This document shows, in pieces, positions 1-8,280 of a DNA stretch of 39,226 nt; position 1 is the stretch's first letter; each line of letters starts with the position of its first letter. The notes beneath the pieces are model-generated. The model was not told the DNA's origin, did not search any database, and saw only the letters and a list, made by a program, of their open reading frames with translations. The position numbers were made by a program, and so were the translations under genes. The DNA is from a virus: positions 1 to 39,226 of the IMG/VR virus record IMGVR_UViG_3300027784_000769. One strand, given 5' to 3'.

Positions 1-144
1 CCGGATCCTGACCCGGATAACGGCAACGGCGATCAAGGCGATAATAATGGAAGTGAAGATGGCGAAAAGACCGAGTTTTTGCAATGGCTGGTTAAACAGC
101 TTAAAGCGCTTATTGCTGCAATAATCAAGCGCCTTAATGGTTGA
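1..144 (+). CDS. 3' end of a truncated gene: acidic Gly/Asn linker plus C-terminal amphipathic helix
   Basis: The window opens inside a reading frame that ends at TGA 142-144; 47 residues are visible. They form a low-complexity Asp/Asn/Gly linker followed by a helical tail rich in Leu, Ile and Lys (FLQWLVKQLKALIAAIIK). The same arrangement, a Gly/Asn linker and then a short basic amphipathic helix, ends the phage subtilase at 29591..30499, so this could be the tail of a related protein or a shared anchoring tail. The catalytic or structural part lies upstream of the window and cannot be judged. The following tail-fibre gene suggests the tail or lysis module. Confidence 0.6.
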   Translation, partial: PDPDPDNGNGDQGDNNGSEDGEKTEFLQWLVKQLKALIAAIIKRLNG

Positions 145-169
145 TTAAACCGGCTGCGCGCGATATAAT
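141..169 (+). promoter_or_regulatory. sigma-70-like promoter for the distal tail genes
   Basis: TTGATT at 141-146, a 17-bp spacer, and a perfect TATAAT at 164-169. The -35 box overlaps the stop codon of the truncated gene. The first start codon downstream is GTG 199, preceded by GGGAGGTGG, so the predicted 5' leader is about 25 nt. Confidence 0.6.
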
Positions 170-198
170 AAGATTAAACAGACGGGAGGTGGTTTAAA

Positions 199-618
199 GT
201 GGCTAATATTAGTGAACACTGGGAACAAAAAATACTTGACGCCGTTTTGCGCGGTGAAACGGTTAGTATGCCGGACAATGTTTACTGCGGATTAGTTAGC
301 GACAGCGGCACGGATAACGAGTTGGAGCAGAATGACTTAACAAACGAAATCACAGGCTATACAGGCAATCGCAAGCAGATCAATTTCAGCGCAGTTAGCT
401 GGGAAGATGAGGACAAGACGAACCCTGCAGAAGTGGAAAATGAAAACCTGCTGGAATTTGAAGATATGCCTTCTGGAGCGGTTAAATACGCTATAGTCTG
501 CGATGCCGACGATGGCGGAAATATCATTTATTGGTGTCCGCTTAAGGATCAAAAAACGGTTAACGCAGGCGATACCTTCCAGCTTCCGATCAGCGACCTT
601 GTTTGCGATCTGGATTAA
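199..618 (+). CDS. Gp80-like phage tail fibre / virion protein
   Basis: This 139-residue protein fits the phage tail-fibre family typified by Gp80. It has an N-terminal helix (ISEHWEQKILDAVLRGE), a strand with YCGLVSDSGTD matching the family's 'lYvGLftsdPtd', and a middle sequence ending in GYTGNRKQINFSA. The C-terminal half holds 'AIVCDADDGGNIIYW' and 'KTVNAGDTFQLPISDLVCDLD', which match the conserved 'gnlLawgpL..sktVnaGDtp.f..g.L.vtlD' ending. Family members are usually 130-150 residues and sit among tail genes. GTG 199 is used because GGGAGGTGG lies 8 nt upstream. It likely contributes to tail-tip or fibre structure; the exact role is unknown. Confidence 0.7.
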   Translation: MANISEHWEQKILDAVLRGETVSMPDNVYCGLVSDSGTDNELEQNDLTNEITGYTGNRKQINFSAVSWEDEDKTNPAEVENENLLEFEDMPSGAVKYAIVCDADDGGNIIYWCPLKDQKTVNAGDTFQLPISDLVCDLD

Positions 619-636
619 GGCAGTGCAGCATAAACC

Positions 637-663
637 GGGAGGGCAGTTAAACGCTGCCCTCCC
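637..663 (+). promoter_or_regulatory. intergenic GC hairpin with TTAA-type loop (copy 1)
   Basis: A perfect 10-bp stem: arms GGGAGGGCAG (637-646) and CTGCCCTCCC (654-663) around loop TTAAACG. No T-run follows, so it is not a standard intrinsic terminator. Hairpins with nearly the same stem end and loop recur at 8256-8276 and 37999-38023, each between genes, suggesting an RNA processing, stability or attenuation element. Confidence 0.6.
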
Positions 664-688
664 TTGCTAAAGGTGGCAATGAAAAGCA

Positions 689-3520
689 ATGCTTACAATT
701 TTTAACATAACGGATACTCACATAGACAACGAAGATCGCGCCGGTTATGTTAATACTTCTTTTAATTGGATCAAGGATAACTGGGGATCCGCGGATAAAA
801 ACGGGCTGGTTGTGCTGCACGCTGGGGATGTTGTAAATCGTGGTTACAACTTGGACGAGTTTCAGTTGGCCGAACCGGAAATGGATATTTTATTTGATAA
901 CGACATACCGCTTTTAATAGCGCCGGGGAACCATGATTACGACGATGATAACGAAACGGACTGGGAAGCTGAAACGCGCGGCTTAACGCGCTTTAACGAT
1001 CATTTCGGGCTGGATAAATACAGCGACAAAGACTGGTTCGGCGGCAGCCACGGGGAAGGCGCTGAAAATGTTTATTTTTTACTTTCAGGCGGCGGCAAGG
1101 ACTGGTTGTTTATGGCGCTCGAATACCGGCCACGCAGTTCGACCCTTGACTGGGCGAACGGCATTGCAGCGGATCATCCTAACAGGGAGATCGTTGTGGT
1201 TACACATGAATATTTAGATGGCGCGGAAGAAGCGCTTTTAAGGGATAGCGGAAAAAATATATGGCAAAACTTTGTCTGTAAACACGGCAATATTTCGATC
1301 GTGCTTTGTGGGCATTGCTTGGGATCTATAGAGGGCGGCACGCATACGGACGGGGCGCGCAGGTTTGATTATAATAATGCCGGCCGGCGCGTTGGACAAT
1401 TTTATCATAACTGGCAGGCGTATGAGCATCAGAATAACTATGAAGATTACATGGGTGATCGCGGCGAAGGGCGTTTTAGGAAGCATAAGTGGGATCAGGA
1501 TAGCAGCGTGCAGGTGGAAAGTTTTGCGCCGGAACACAGCGGCGAAGAAGAAGATTATATGAAGGAATACCTAACAAGCGGCCGGCATCAGTTTGATTAT
1601 ACTTTTCCAATGGAGGCGAAAACAGTGCGTGAATATGATTATGAAGTTGAAGCGGATACTTACGATGCCACGGAGCAGGCGAACCCGGAAAACTGGTTAG
1701 TAGAGGGCCGCGCGCGCATAGTGCCGCCGCCGTTTCCTTCTCCCGGTCAGCCGGGCTTAAAGTTTAACAGCACGAAGCGGACTTATGCCGGCTTTTCTTC
1801 TGGCACGTATGCGCAGGCAGATAGCTCCGTTTTCGGAACCGCGGCGCTATCCGCGATCATGCTGGTTAAGTTTGGATCGGAGCCGTCGGACGCTAATACG
1901 GAAGTCCTTGCAACGGCGTTCGCCACGGCAAACAGTGGGATCCGGCTTTGGGTGAATACCAGTGGCGAAATGAACTTCCGGGGCGTTTACTCATCAAGCG
2001 GCAACTGGAATTTTAACGCGGACGCTGATTTTCCTTGCGACGGCCGCTGGCACGTGGTATATATTGACTGGACTGGAACCACGGATAGCGATGGCGCGCG
2101 GTTGTTTATTGATGACATGGACAGTCCGGCTGCCACGGACACGGCGGAAATTTGGATCACTTCCCACGCGGACGATCTTACCGTGGGCAGGGCAAGCGAC
2201 CGGAGCGAACGCTGGTTTCCTTCTGGCAGTGGCATTGCCGGGCTGGCGATCTTTGATGTGCGCATTGCAAGCGCAGCGGATCGCCGGCGTTTGGCCGACC
2301 TGCTGCTTAACGGCGAAGAATTTGATTGCGAAGCTTATTACAGGATGGATGAAGGCAGCGGCAGCAGCATTGATAACGCTGCAGACGCAGCGGATGACGG
2401 GCTGACTTATCATAGCGATGACTGGGGCGAAGAAATAGTGCCTTCCAGTTGGGTGCAATTTTCCGATCGTGTTTTGCCGGCGCAAGTGGGCGGCCATCCA
2501 ATAAGCGTTATATTTGAACTGGCAGCGCATGAGCAGCCGACGGAAGAAAATATGGGGCTTTGGTCAACTGTTTTTTCCACGGCGGATCACGGGATCCGCT
2601 GCTGGTTAAGCACGGCCGGGAATTTAACGGTGGCCGGCTGCCACGGATCAAGCGGCGACTGGACATTTATACTTTCGCACGGCTTTAACTTTGATGGGAA
2701 CCGGCACGTTTGCTGTTTTACGTGGATTGACGGCTCTGATGGCGGCGAAGTGCGCCTGTTTGTTGATGATTATGAAGGCGCAGTTGATAGTCAAAACGCG
2801 GACGCGGATCTAAACTGGCATAGCTACGATCTTGTCTTTGGCCGGGCAAACGATCGGAACGAACGTTATGCCGGGATAGAGCTTGCAAACTTTGCAGTGT
2901 TTGATAAAGAGCTTGCATGGTGGGAGCGCGAAATTTACTTTGACGACCTAAAAAATGGCGATCTTATCCCGGAAGATAGCGACGGGCTTATACATTATTA
3001 TCCGATGCGCAAGGGCGGCGGCGATGAAGTTAAAGATACCGTGGGCAGTGCAAACGGTAAAATTTACGGCGGCGCCGGCTGGATGAAAGATGACGTTTTG
3101 CTATTCAACCTGATGCCGTTTATTGAACCTTATTGGACGGAAGGTTATACAAGCGGCACGCGCAGCGTTGATTATAAAGATGATCATATAGAGCTTGAAG
3201 TTAGCGGCAGCGACAGCCAGATAAATTTACGGGTTGACAATGCAATCGATCTGGGTGATTTTAGCGAAATTATGTTTGAATTTGAAGTGGAGGACGGCAG
3301 CGGCGCGATTGTGCAACTTGGAGTTTTTACCAGCACAGGGCAGCAATACATGGACGCTTCGCGATCTATCCGTTATCTGCCGGACGCGCAAGGCCACGGG
3401 CGGCGCGTGCATATACTAAAAACCGGCGTATCTGGAACGAATTATCCGGGCTTTGGTATCAGGCGCACGGCAGCCGGCAGCAGCAAGTTAAAGGTTTATA
3501 ATGTTACCTTGTTAAAATAA
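689..3520 (+). CDS. large tail-associated protein: calcineurin-like phosphoesterase domain plus two LamG-like domains
   Basis: 943 residues in at least three parts. Residues 1 to about 270 are a calcineurin-like metallophosphoesterase: ITDTHID (metal Asp/His), HAGDVVNRG, APGNHDYD, VVTHEY and LCGHC. The last motif is GHC followed by Leu, where most family members have GHxH, and GDVVNRG has Asn for the usual Asp, so metal binding or activity may be altered. Residues about 350-570 and 575-810 are two concanavalin A/laminin-G-like sandwiches with paired motifs (GRWHVVYIDW, ARLFIDD, LTVGRA and GNRHVCCFTW, VRLFVDD, LVFGRA). The last 130 residues look like another beta-sandwich. LamG domains bind glycans, so a receptor-binding or host-surface role is likely. 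It lies between tail-fibre genes. The start follows AAAGGTGG. Confidence 0.75.
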   Translation: MLTIFNITDTHIDNEDRAGYVNTSFNWIKDNWGSADKNGLVVLHAGDVVNRGYNLDEFQLAEPEMDILFDNDIPLLIAPGNHDYDDDNETDWEAETRGLTRFNDHFGLDKYSDKDWFGGSHGEGAENVYFLLSGGGKDWLFMALEYRPRSSTLDWANGIAADHPNREIVVVTHEYLDGAEEALLRDSGKNIWQNFVCKHGNISIVLCGHCLGSIEGGTHTDGARRFDYNNAGRRVGQFYHNWQAYEHQNNYEDYMGDRGEGRFRKHKWDQDSSVQVESFAPEHSGEEEDYMKEYLTSGRHQFDYTFPMEAKTVREYDYEVEADTYDATEQANPENWLVEGRARIVPPPFPSPGQPGLKFNSTKRTYAGFSSGTYAQADSSVFGTAALSAIMLVKFGSEPSDANTEVLATAFATANSGIRLWVNTSGEMNFRGVYSSSGNWNFNADADFPCDGRWHVVYIDWTGTTDSDGARLFIDDMDSPAATDTAEIWITSHADDLTVGRASDRSERWFPSGSGIAGLAIFDVRIASAADRRRLADLLLNGEEFDCEAYYRMDEGSGSSIDNAADAADDGLTYHSDDWGEEIVPSSWVQFSDRVLPAQVGGHPISVIFELAAHEQPTEENMGLWSTVFSTADHGIRCWLSTAGNLTVAGCHGSSGDWTFILSHGFNFDGNRHVCCFTWIDGSDGGEVRLFVDDYEGAVDSQNADADLNWHSYDLVFGRANDRNERYAGIELANFAVFDKELAWWEREIYFDDLKNGDLIPEDSDGLIHYYPMRKGGGDEVKDTVGSANGKIYGGAGWMKDDVLLFNLMPFIEPYWTEGYTSGTRSVDYKDDHIELEVSGSDSQINLRVDNAIDLGDFSEIMFEFEVEDGSGAIVQLGVFTSTGQQYMDASRSIRYLPDAQGHGRRVHILKTGVSGTNYPGFGIRRTAAGSSKLKVYNVTLLK

Positions 3521-3538
3521 GCGCAGGAGGTGATCAGC

Positions 3539-5314
3539 GTGCCTGAAATTGGCTTTCATGTTTGGCTTTATTATCGCAAAAAAGGCGAAGAAGAATGGAA
3601 CAGCGTTGAAGTTGACGATCACATGGTTGGCGACACGTGGGAGTATTTCGATCACCTTCTGGAAGGCTTGGATCTTGGTTATGAATATGAATATGAGTGG
3701 GCTTTCCTTGATCTTAATAAATACGATTGGCATTATGGCGGCGTGCAAACGTTTGAAACGCAAGAAATTATTGTAGAAGGTGCAGCGGATGGATCCGGCG
3801 TTGGATCGGCCACGGCAGAAGGCCGGCGCGTTGTGCATGGCGAAGCAGACGGATCCGGTGCAGGGCAGGCGGCAGCAGAAGCGAATGTTATAGGTATTCA
3901 CAAAGGCGCCGCAAGTGGATCCGGGGCCGGGCAGGCCACGGCTGACAGTCGGGCGGTTGTTAGTGCTGCAGCAAGCGGCAGCGGTGCTGGGGCTGCAACT
4001 TCTAAAGGAACCGTGATTGCGATTATACTTGCGCAGGCGGACGGCTCCGGTGCAGGTGCCGGGCAGGCGCAGGGCAAGAGCTTAATTCTGGCCGCCGCTT
4101 CCGGTTCTGCGCAGGCAGGCGCGCACGCGGACGGGCAGGCGCGCATATACGCAAGCGCGCGCGGCTCCGCGCAGGCAGGCGCGCACGCGGACGCGCTGCT
4201 TAAAATATACGCGGAAGCTTCCGGCTTCGGGCTTGGTTCCGGGTTAGCTTCCGGGAATGTTATAGGCTTTTATCGGGGCGCAGCAAGTGGATCCGGTGCA
4301 GGCGCCGGGCAGGCCGACGGGCTGGTTAACGTGCAGGCGTTTGCGCTGGGCGTTGCAAAAGGAACCGCTGCAGCGGACAGCAAGGTTACTGTTAAGGCAG
4401 CAGCAAGCGGATCCGGGCGTGGAACCGGCGTTGGCCGCGGATCGTTTATAGGCTTTAAACAGGGCCGCGGCAAGGGCCACGGGATCGGCAGTGCTGCAGC
4501 AGACGGCAAGGTTACTGTTAAGGCGCAGGCCGCCGGCAGCGGCACGGCTGAAAGTTTGGCCGTTGGCCGCTTACAGGTGCCGGCGCAGGCCACGGGATCG
4601 GCCGCCGGGCAGGCAGCAGCAAAAGGCTTGCGCGTTGTGCTGGGCAGCGCTAAAGGTGCCGGCGTTGCAGCCGGGCAGGCAGAAGGCCGGGCGGTTACGA
4701 CAGCCGCCGCGACAGGAGCAGGACGTGGGCTGGGAACCGCTGACAGCTTAATGCTAATCCCGGCAAGCGCGGCAGGATCGGGCTTTGCGGCCGGATCTGC
4801 AGCCGGCAAGGTTTACCAGCAGGCAGCCGCGACAGGTGCCGCGACAGGAGCCGGACGTGCTGACGCTTACCTTGAAATATATGCAAAGGCGCACGGTCAA
4901 GGGATCGGGATCGGTTTGGCCGACGGCGCGATCTTTGGGATACATGAAGCGGAAGGTTACGGCGCCGGCCGTGGTAAAATGCGCGCACAGGGCAAGCAGA
5001 TCGCGACAGGTGCCGCTTCTGGCTCCGGCGTGGGTGTTTGCATAGGCCGTTCCTTATTATTGATTTACGGCCACGCTGGCGGCGTTGGTGTTGGAAATAT
5101 GCAAGCTGCTCCGTTGCTGCGCGTTAACGGCAAGGCAGCAGGTGCCGGCGTGGGCAAGGGCTTTGTCTTTGTTGTTCCGCTGCCGGTTGTGGAGCTATAT
5201 GGCAAGCTTTATCCAGAAGTGGACTTAACGGCTGCGCTGGTTGAACAGGCGCCGCTTTACGGACTTATACAGGCAGAAATTAAACTGGTTGCAAAGTTTG
5301 CGAAAACCGGTTAA
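3539..5314 (+). CDS. Gly/Ala-rich repeat tail protein (about 23 repeats)
   Basis: 591 residues from GTG 3539, chosen because AGGAGGTGATC lies just upstream; an earlier in-frame GTG at 3530 is inside that ribosome site. The first 75 residues resemble a fibronectin type III-like beta-sandwich (FHVWLYYRKKGEEEWNSVEV, YEYEYEWAF). About 23 degenerate repeats of 20-22 residues follow, each with a core like AASGSGAGQA and a hydrophobic turn such as VIGF or VTVKA. A 40-residue unique C-terminus ends it. The repeats resemble glycine-rich phage adhesins or a beta-solenoid shaft. Its place between the LamG protein and a BppU-like protein supports a fibre or adhesin role. No enzyme motif is seen. Confidence 0.7.
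   Translation: MPEIGFHVWLYYRKKGEEEWNSVEVDDHMVGDTWEYFDHLLEGLDLGYEYEYEWAFLDLNKYDWHYGGVQTFETQEIIVEGAADGSGVGSATAEGRRVVHGEADGSGAGQAAAEANVIGIHKGAASGSGAGQATADSRAVVSAAASGSGAGAATSKGTVIAIILAQADGSGAGAGQAQGKSLILAAASGSAQAGAHADGQARIYASARGSAQAGAHADALLKIYAEASGFGLGSGLASGNVIGFYRGAASGSGAGAGQADGLVNVQAFALGVAKGTAAADSKVTVKAAASGSGRGTGVGRGSFIGFKQGRGKGHGIGSAAADGKVTVKAQAAGSGTAESLAVGRLQVPAQATGSAAGQAAAKGLRVVLGSAKGAGVAAGQAEGRAVTTAAATGAGRGLGTADSLMLIPASAAGSGFAAGSAAGKVYQQAAATGAATGAGRADAYLEIYAKAHGQGIGIGLADGAIFGIHEAEGYGAGRGKMRAQGKQIATGAASGSGVGVCIGRSLLLIYGHAGGVGVGNMQAAPLLRVNGKAAGAGVGKGFVFVVPLPVVELYGKLYPEVDLTAALVEQAPLYGLIQAEIKLVAKFAKTG
3782..5161 (+). repeat. tandem degenerate repeats of 60-66 bp inside the Gly/Ala-rich tail gene
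   Basis: About 23 in-frame units encode a pattern of small residue, GSGAG-like core, Ala-rich stretch and hydrophobic segment. DNA similarity is patchy: GCGCAGGCAGGCGCGCACGC occurs twice near 4108 and 4171, and 'AAGGTTACTGTTAAGGC' occurs twice near 4382 and 4508, showing recent unit duplication. Nearly all differences keep the frame. Confidence 0.75.
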
Positions 5315-5342
5315 AATTGCACAAAGGGAGGGATTTTATAAA

Positions 5343-5657
5343 ATGAGCGTTGTTAGGAACCAGAACTTTGAGCTTTATGCCGGCGATGATAAGCGGCTGC
5401 GCTTTAAGGTGCAGGACGCCGAAACGTTGGATCATGGCTCGGCCGTTTGGGCTTTATCGGAGCGCTTAAGCAGCGAACCTTTTTTGGAAAAGGATAACGT
5501 TTCGCTGCAGGGGAACCTTGCGCTGGTTGATTTAGTGCCGGCGGACACAAACGAACTGCAGGGCAGTTATTATCACGAATTAAAGGTTACGATTGAAGGG
5601 AAGCAGCATACAGTCGCTTCCGGAACAATGGTTGTTCACCCAGTTATAATCAATTAA
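5343..5657 (+). CDS. BppU-like/Ig-like baseplate or tail protein
   Basis: 104 residues. The pattern 'QNFELYAGDDKRLRFKVQD', a small insertion, 'AVWALSE', a polar turn, 'ALVDLVPADT' and 'GSYYHELKVT..GKQHTVASGTMVVHP' matches the N-terminal beta-sandwich of BppU-type baseplate proteins and related phage Ig-like domains, which start with a 'y.GDd..l.f.v.d' strand. ATG 5343 is chosen because AAAGGGAGGG lies about 11 nt upstream; the frame is open further 5' but overlaps the previous gene. It probably assembles with the preceding fibre proteins. Confidence 0.6.
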   Translation: MSVVRNQNFELYAGDDKRLRFKVQDAETLDHGSAVWALSERLSSEPFLEKDNVSLQGNLALVDLVPADTNELQGSYYHELKVTIEGKQHTVASGTMVVHPVIIN

Positions 5658-5672
5658 AGGGAGGGCTTGTTT

Positions 5673-6221
5673 ATGCAAGCGATTTATCTTGCAGGTGCAA
5701 TCAGTGAAGTTTCGCCTGAATACGCGGTTGGATGGCGCAGGGCGGCAGGGAGTTATTTAGAAAGGGCAGGCTTTAAGGTGTTTGACCCGACAAGCGGAAA
5801 GGATTTAACGCTGCCGGGCATTAACACGGATTATTATACTCCGGAGGGCATTGTAGAAGCAGACCTTGACGCTATATGGCAAAGTGATATAATACTTGCG
5901 GAAATAGCTTTAAAGGGCGTTGCTTACCACGGAACCAGCATGGAGCTTGCGTATGCTTACAACTGGAACAAGCTGGTTTTCGTTTGGGGCGGCGCGACCT
6001 CTTACTGGGTGCGATACCATGCCACGGAAATTTTCGATGAATTGACGGAAGCACTGGAAAGGATTGCAGCATTAAAGGTGCTTTGTGCGCCGGTTAACAC
6101 AAAGGAGGAATTAAAGTTTGGACAACGAAACACGCAGAAAAAAGGTTTGGGATCTTTACTTACAGGGAGAAAGCTACAATGCGATCGGTTCAGAACTGGG
6201 CTTGAGCTTCCATCAAGTTAA
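5673..6221 (+). CDS. nucleoside 2-deoxyribosyltransferase-like protein (DUF4406-like)
   Basis: 182 residues with the Rossmann-like pattern of the nucleoside 2-deoxyribosyltransferase/DUF4406 group: an N-terminal strand IYLAGAIS, then GFKVFDPT, then DLDAIWQSDIILAEI (acidic residues after the third strand), and GTSMELAYAYNWNKLVFVW, where TSMELAYA carries the expected catalytic-type Glu. Such proteins cleave or transfer deoxyribose on nucleosides, or act in nucleotide salvage. The last 35 residues overlap the next gene in another frame for 104 nt and look unlike a folded domain, so the functional protein may end near residue 148. ATG 5673 follows AAAGGGAGGG. Confidence 0.6.
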   Translation: MQAIYLAGAISEVSPEYAVGWRRAAGSYLERAGFKVFDPTSGKDLTLPGINTDYYTPEGIVEADLDAIWQSDIILAEIALKGVAYHGTSMELAYAYNWNKLVFVWGGATSYWVRYHATEIFDELTEALERIAALKVLCAPVNTKEELKFGQRNTQKKGLGSLLTGRKLQCDRFRTGLELPSS

Positions 6222-7278
6222 AGGGATCATTGGCAGGGCAAAGGAGCAGGCCAAAAAACACGGGCAAGCGTTCCGGCCAAAAAGAACCGTTGAACAGGAG
6301 CAGCAGGAAGAACCGTTTACCATGCAAGAACTTAACGAGCAGCTTTATAGCTTTTTAGCAAAGCCACGGGCTGCGGAGGACATAAAGCAGCGTTTCGGGA
6401 TCAGCGACCGCGTGCTGGAAGCCGCCGTTGCGGATCTGCAGGAAGAAGGAAAGCTGGTTGAATATAATGACGGCGTTTACAGGCTGCAGAAGGATCTTGC
6501 GCCGGTAGATATACCGGTGCATGACGCAGGCTGGCAGGGCGACCGGATTATACGGTTCGGCGTTGCAAGCGATAAGCACTTTAACAGCAAATTTGCACAG
6601 ATTACGAACATGAACCGGCTTTATGATGTATTTGAACAGGAAGGGATCGAAAACGTTTATGATCCGGGCGATCTGGATGAAGGCGAAAAAATGCGCAAGG
6701 GCCACGAATACGAATGCTATAATCAAGGCGCGGATGATCACGTTGAAGAAGTGGTTAAAAACCACCCACGGCGCACAGTTAACGGCCGGCCGATGAAAAC
6801 TTACTTTATAACAGGGAACCATGACTTGAGCTTTGTTAAGCGCAGCGGCTTGGATATTGGCAGCATGATCGCAAACAAGCGCGATGACATGGTTTATTTA
6901 GGGCAAAGCTGGGCGCTGATTAACTTGACCCCGACCTGCACTATGGAACTTCGCCATCCGGCCGATGCCACGGCATACGCGATCAGCTACAAAACGCAGA
7001 AGATGATCGATGCCATGTTCGGCGGCGAAAAGCCGAATATATTGGTTGTGGGTCATTATCACAAAGCAGAATATTTATTTTACCGCAACGTTCACGCTAT
7101 ACAGGCCGGCTGCCTGCAGGGCCAGACGCCTTTTATGCGGAACAAAGGGCTGGCGGCCATGATGGGCGGATGGATTGTAGAAATCCGCGTGGATGATGAA
7201 GGCGGCGTTGATCGCATAAAGCTTGAGTTTGTTCCGTTTTACTATACGCAGAAGGACGATTATTTAAACTTTAGGTAA
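6118..7278 (+). CDS. metallophosphoesterase with N-terminal helix-turn-helix region
   Basis: 386 residues starting at TTG 6118 after AAAGGAGG. Residues about 1-45 form a small HTH (NAIGSELGLSFHQVKGIIGRA); residues about 70-120 look like a winged helix (EDIKQRFGISDRVLEAAVADLQEEGKL in outline). From residue about 135 comes a calcineurin-like phosphoesterase: ASDKHFNS, YDPGDLDEG, ITGNHDLS and VVGHYHKAEY, with GHYH the intact C-terminal metal motif. The likely activity is phosphodiester hydrolysis on nucleic acid or nucleotide, guided by the HTH part. It differs from the first phosphoesterase (689..3520) in that all metal motifs look intact. Its 5' end overlaps the previous gene by 104 nt. Confidence 0.75.
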   Translation: MDNETRRKKVWDLYLQGESYNAIGSELGLSFHQVKGIIGRAKEQAKKHGQAFRPKRTVEQEQQEEPFTMQELNEQLYSFLAKPRAAEDIKQRFGISDRVLEAAVADLQEEGKLVEYNDGVYRLQKDLAPVDIPVHDAGWQGDRIIRFGVASDKHFNSKFAQITNMNRLYDVFEQEGIENVYDPGDLDEGEKMRKGHEYECYNQGADDHVEEVVKNHPRRTVNGRPMKTYFITGNHDLSFVKRSGLDIGSMIANKRDDMVYLGQSWALINLTPTCTMELRHPADATAYAISYKTQKMIDAMFGGEKPNILVVGHYHKAEYLFYRNVHAIQAGCLQGQTPFMRNKGLAAMMGGWIVEIRVDDEGGVDRIKLEFVPFYYTQKDDYLNFR

Positions 7279-7295
7279 AAGGAGGTGAAAAAGCA

Positions 7296-7616
7296 ATGGC
7301 TGAATTTTTTGATTTTGTTTTAAGTTACTGGGGATTGATTGGTTTAGCGTTGATCTTTGTGCTAAAGGCGATCTTTGACTGGGAAGCTACAAAAAAGCGG
7401 ATTCGGGATTTGATCTTTTTAGCTGAAGAATTAGCGCAAAAGAAGATCCTTGAAACTGGGAAGGAAAAGTTTGAATGGGTGAAAAATAACGGATACGCTT
7501 ACCTTCCGAAGTGGCTTAAACTGGTTATTAGCGAAGAACTGTTTGAAAAAATAGTGCAAAACATTTTCGATCGGATCAAAGAGTGGGCAAAAGGCGAAGA
7601 TTTGATCGAAGAATAA
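7296..7616 (+). CDS. holin-like small membrane protein
   Basis: 106 residues. One transmembrane segment lies near the N-terminus (SYWGLIGLALIFVLKAIF), followed by a long charged amphipathic helix (EATKKRIRDLIFLAEELAQKK), a Trp/Tyr turn and a basic C-terminus. This order resembles phage holins of the LL-H superfamily, which oligomerise in the membrane to time lysis. Length and position at the end of the tail module just before a strong terminator fit that role. AAAGGAGGTG precedes ATG 7296. No endolysin is recognisable next to it, so the holin call rests on topology alone. Confidence 0.55.
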   Translation: MAEFFDFVLSYWGLIGLALIFVLKAIFDWEATKKRIRDLIFLAEELAQKKILETGKEKFEWVKNNGYAYLPKWLKLVISEELFEKIVQNIFDRIKEWAKGEDLIEE

Positions 7617-7646
7617 GGCTCCCTTCCCTTTAGGGTTCCCTTATAT

Positions 7647-7678
7647 GCCGCCGTGCTGCAAGGCGCGGCGGTTTTTTT
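7647..7678 (+). terminator. intrinsic terminator after the tail/holin operon
   Basis: Arms CCGCCG (7648-7653) and CGGCGG (7666-7671) enclose a loop of about 12 nt, followed at once by seven T (7672-7678). It sits 30 nt after the holin-like stop codon and marks the end of the operon. Confidence 0.75.
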
Positions 7679-7881
7679 ATGTTTTTCTTGGACTTTACAG
7701 GCCGCCGGGCAACGTTTACAATAAAAAAAGCAGAAAAAATCAAAAAAAATCATAAAAAAAATAAAAAAAAATCCAGTTTTTTTGCTTGCAAGAATAAGAA
7801 ATGCCTTAACCACGGGCTTTTCGGGGAACAAGAAGATGTCCGGGGAAGTTAAAAAAAACACGAAAAAAGTGGGTGAAACCC

Positions 7882-7910
7882 TTTACAAGGTGCAAAGGGC
7901 ATGTTATTAT
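7882..7910 (+). promoter_or_regulatory. sigma-70-like promoter upstream of the candidate leader RNA
   Basis: TTTACA at 7882-7887, a 17-bp spacer, TATTAT at 7905-7910. It follows a very A-rich tract (7723-7772), which could act as an UP element or curved DNA. The predicted transcript starts near 7917 and runs through a gene-free stretch into the amidoligase gene. Confidence 0.5.
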
Positions 7911-7916
7911 ATAATT

Positions 7917-8276
7917 AGAGCAAGGGCAAAACAGAAAGACAAGCAAGACCGAACCTTGAAAACAGAATAGCCGCCGCAAGCCGGGAAGACCCTAAGAGCC
8001 GGCCACAGCCAAAAGGCTGACGGGAGCAGGAACCGCGAAAGACCGGTAGGGCAAACAGAAGGGCGGAGGCAAAACTGGCAGAAAGAAGCCACGGGTGGCG
8101 CCGATAAGGAGCTGGGGAGCCGAGAGGTTTTAAAAGGAAAACACGGCGCAAGAGCCGCAAGCAAGAGCAGGCGAAAATGGCGTTGGACAGGTAAACGACA
8201 CCCCGAACGGAGCAGCCGGGTTGCAACGGTTGTTAAACATAGTGAGCCGAAAACGGGCGGCAGTTAAGCTGCCGCC
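7917..8276 (+). ncRNA. candidate structured RNA / long leader of the amidoligase operon
   Basis: About 360 nt without a convincing gene, purine-rich and dense in short hairpins: CAGCC/GGCTG around AAAA near 8006, GCCGG/CCGGC near 7979-8003, ACCG/CGGT near 8032, GTTTT/AAAAC near 8127, CGGC/GCCG around GCAAGA near 8144, CCG/CGG around AAAA near 8247, and an 8-bp stem at 8256-8276. A promoter lies just upstream and no terminator is seen before the amidoligase. It does not match a class I can name (it is reminiscent of the large ornate RNAs seen in phages). The 7617-7916 part holds the terminator, the A-rich tract and no supported gene. Confidence 0.45.
8256..8276 (+). promoter_or_regulatory. intergenic GC hairpin with TTAA-type loop (copy 2)
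   Basis: Arms GGCGGCAG (8256-8263) and CTGCCGCC (8269-8276) around loop TTAAG. The 3' arm can instead pair with GCGGCAG at 8296-8302, so this hairpin and the downstream element are potentially mutually exclusive. Confidence 0.6.
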
Positions 8277-8280
8277 GTTA

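Noticed and set aside
4270-4809. A long Ala/Pro-rich reading frame on the minus strand inside the Gly/Ala repeat gene
   Set aside because: It is the mirror of GC-rich repeat codons on the + strand, with no ribosome site or family match. All other genes are on the + strand.
3782-5161. Repeats in the tail gene as a CRISPR-like array
   Set aside because: The units are in-frame protein repeats without constant direct repeats and unique spacers.
7782-7970. A 62-residue Lys-rich reading frame upstream of the amidoligase
   Set aside because: Weak ribosome site, comes from an A-rich tract, and contains the predicted promoter. More likely non-coding.
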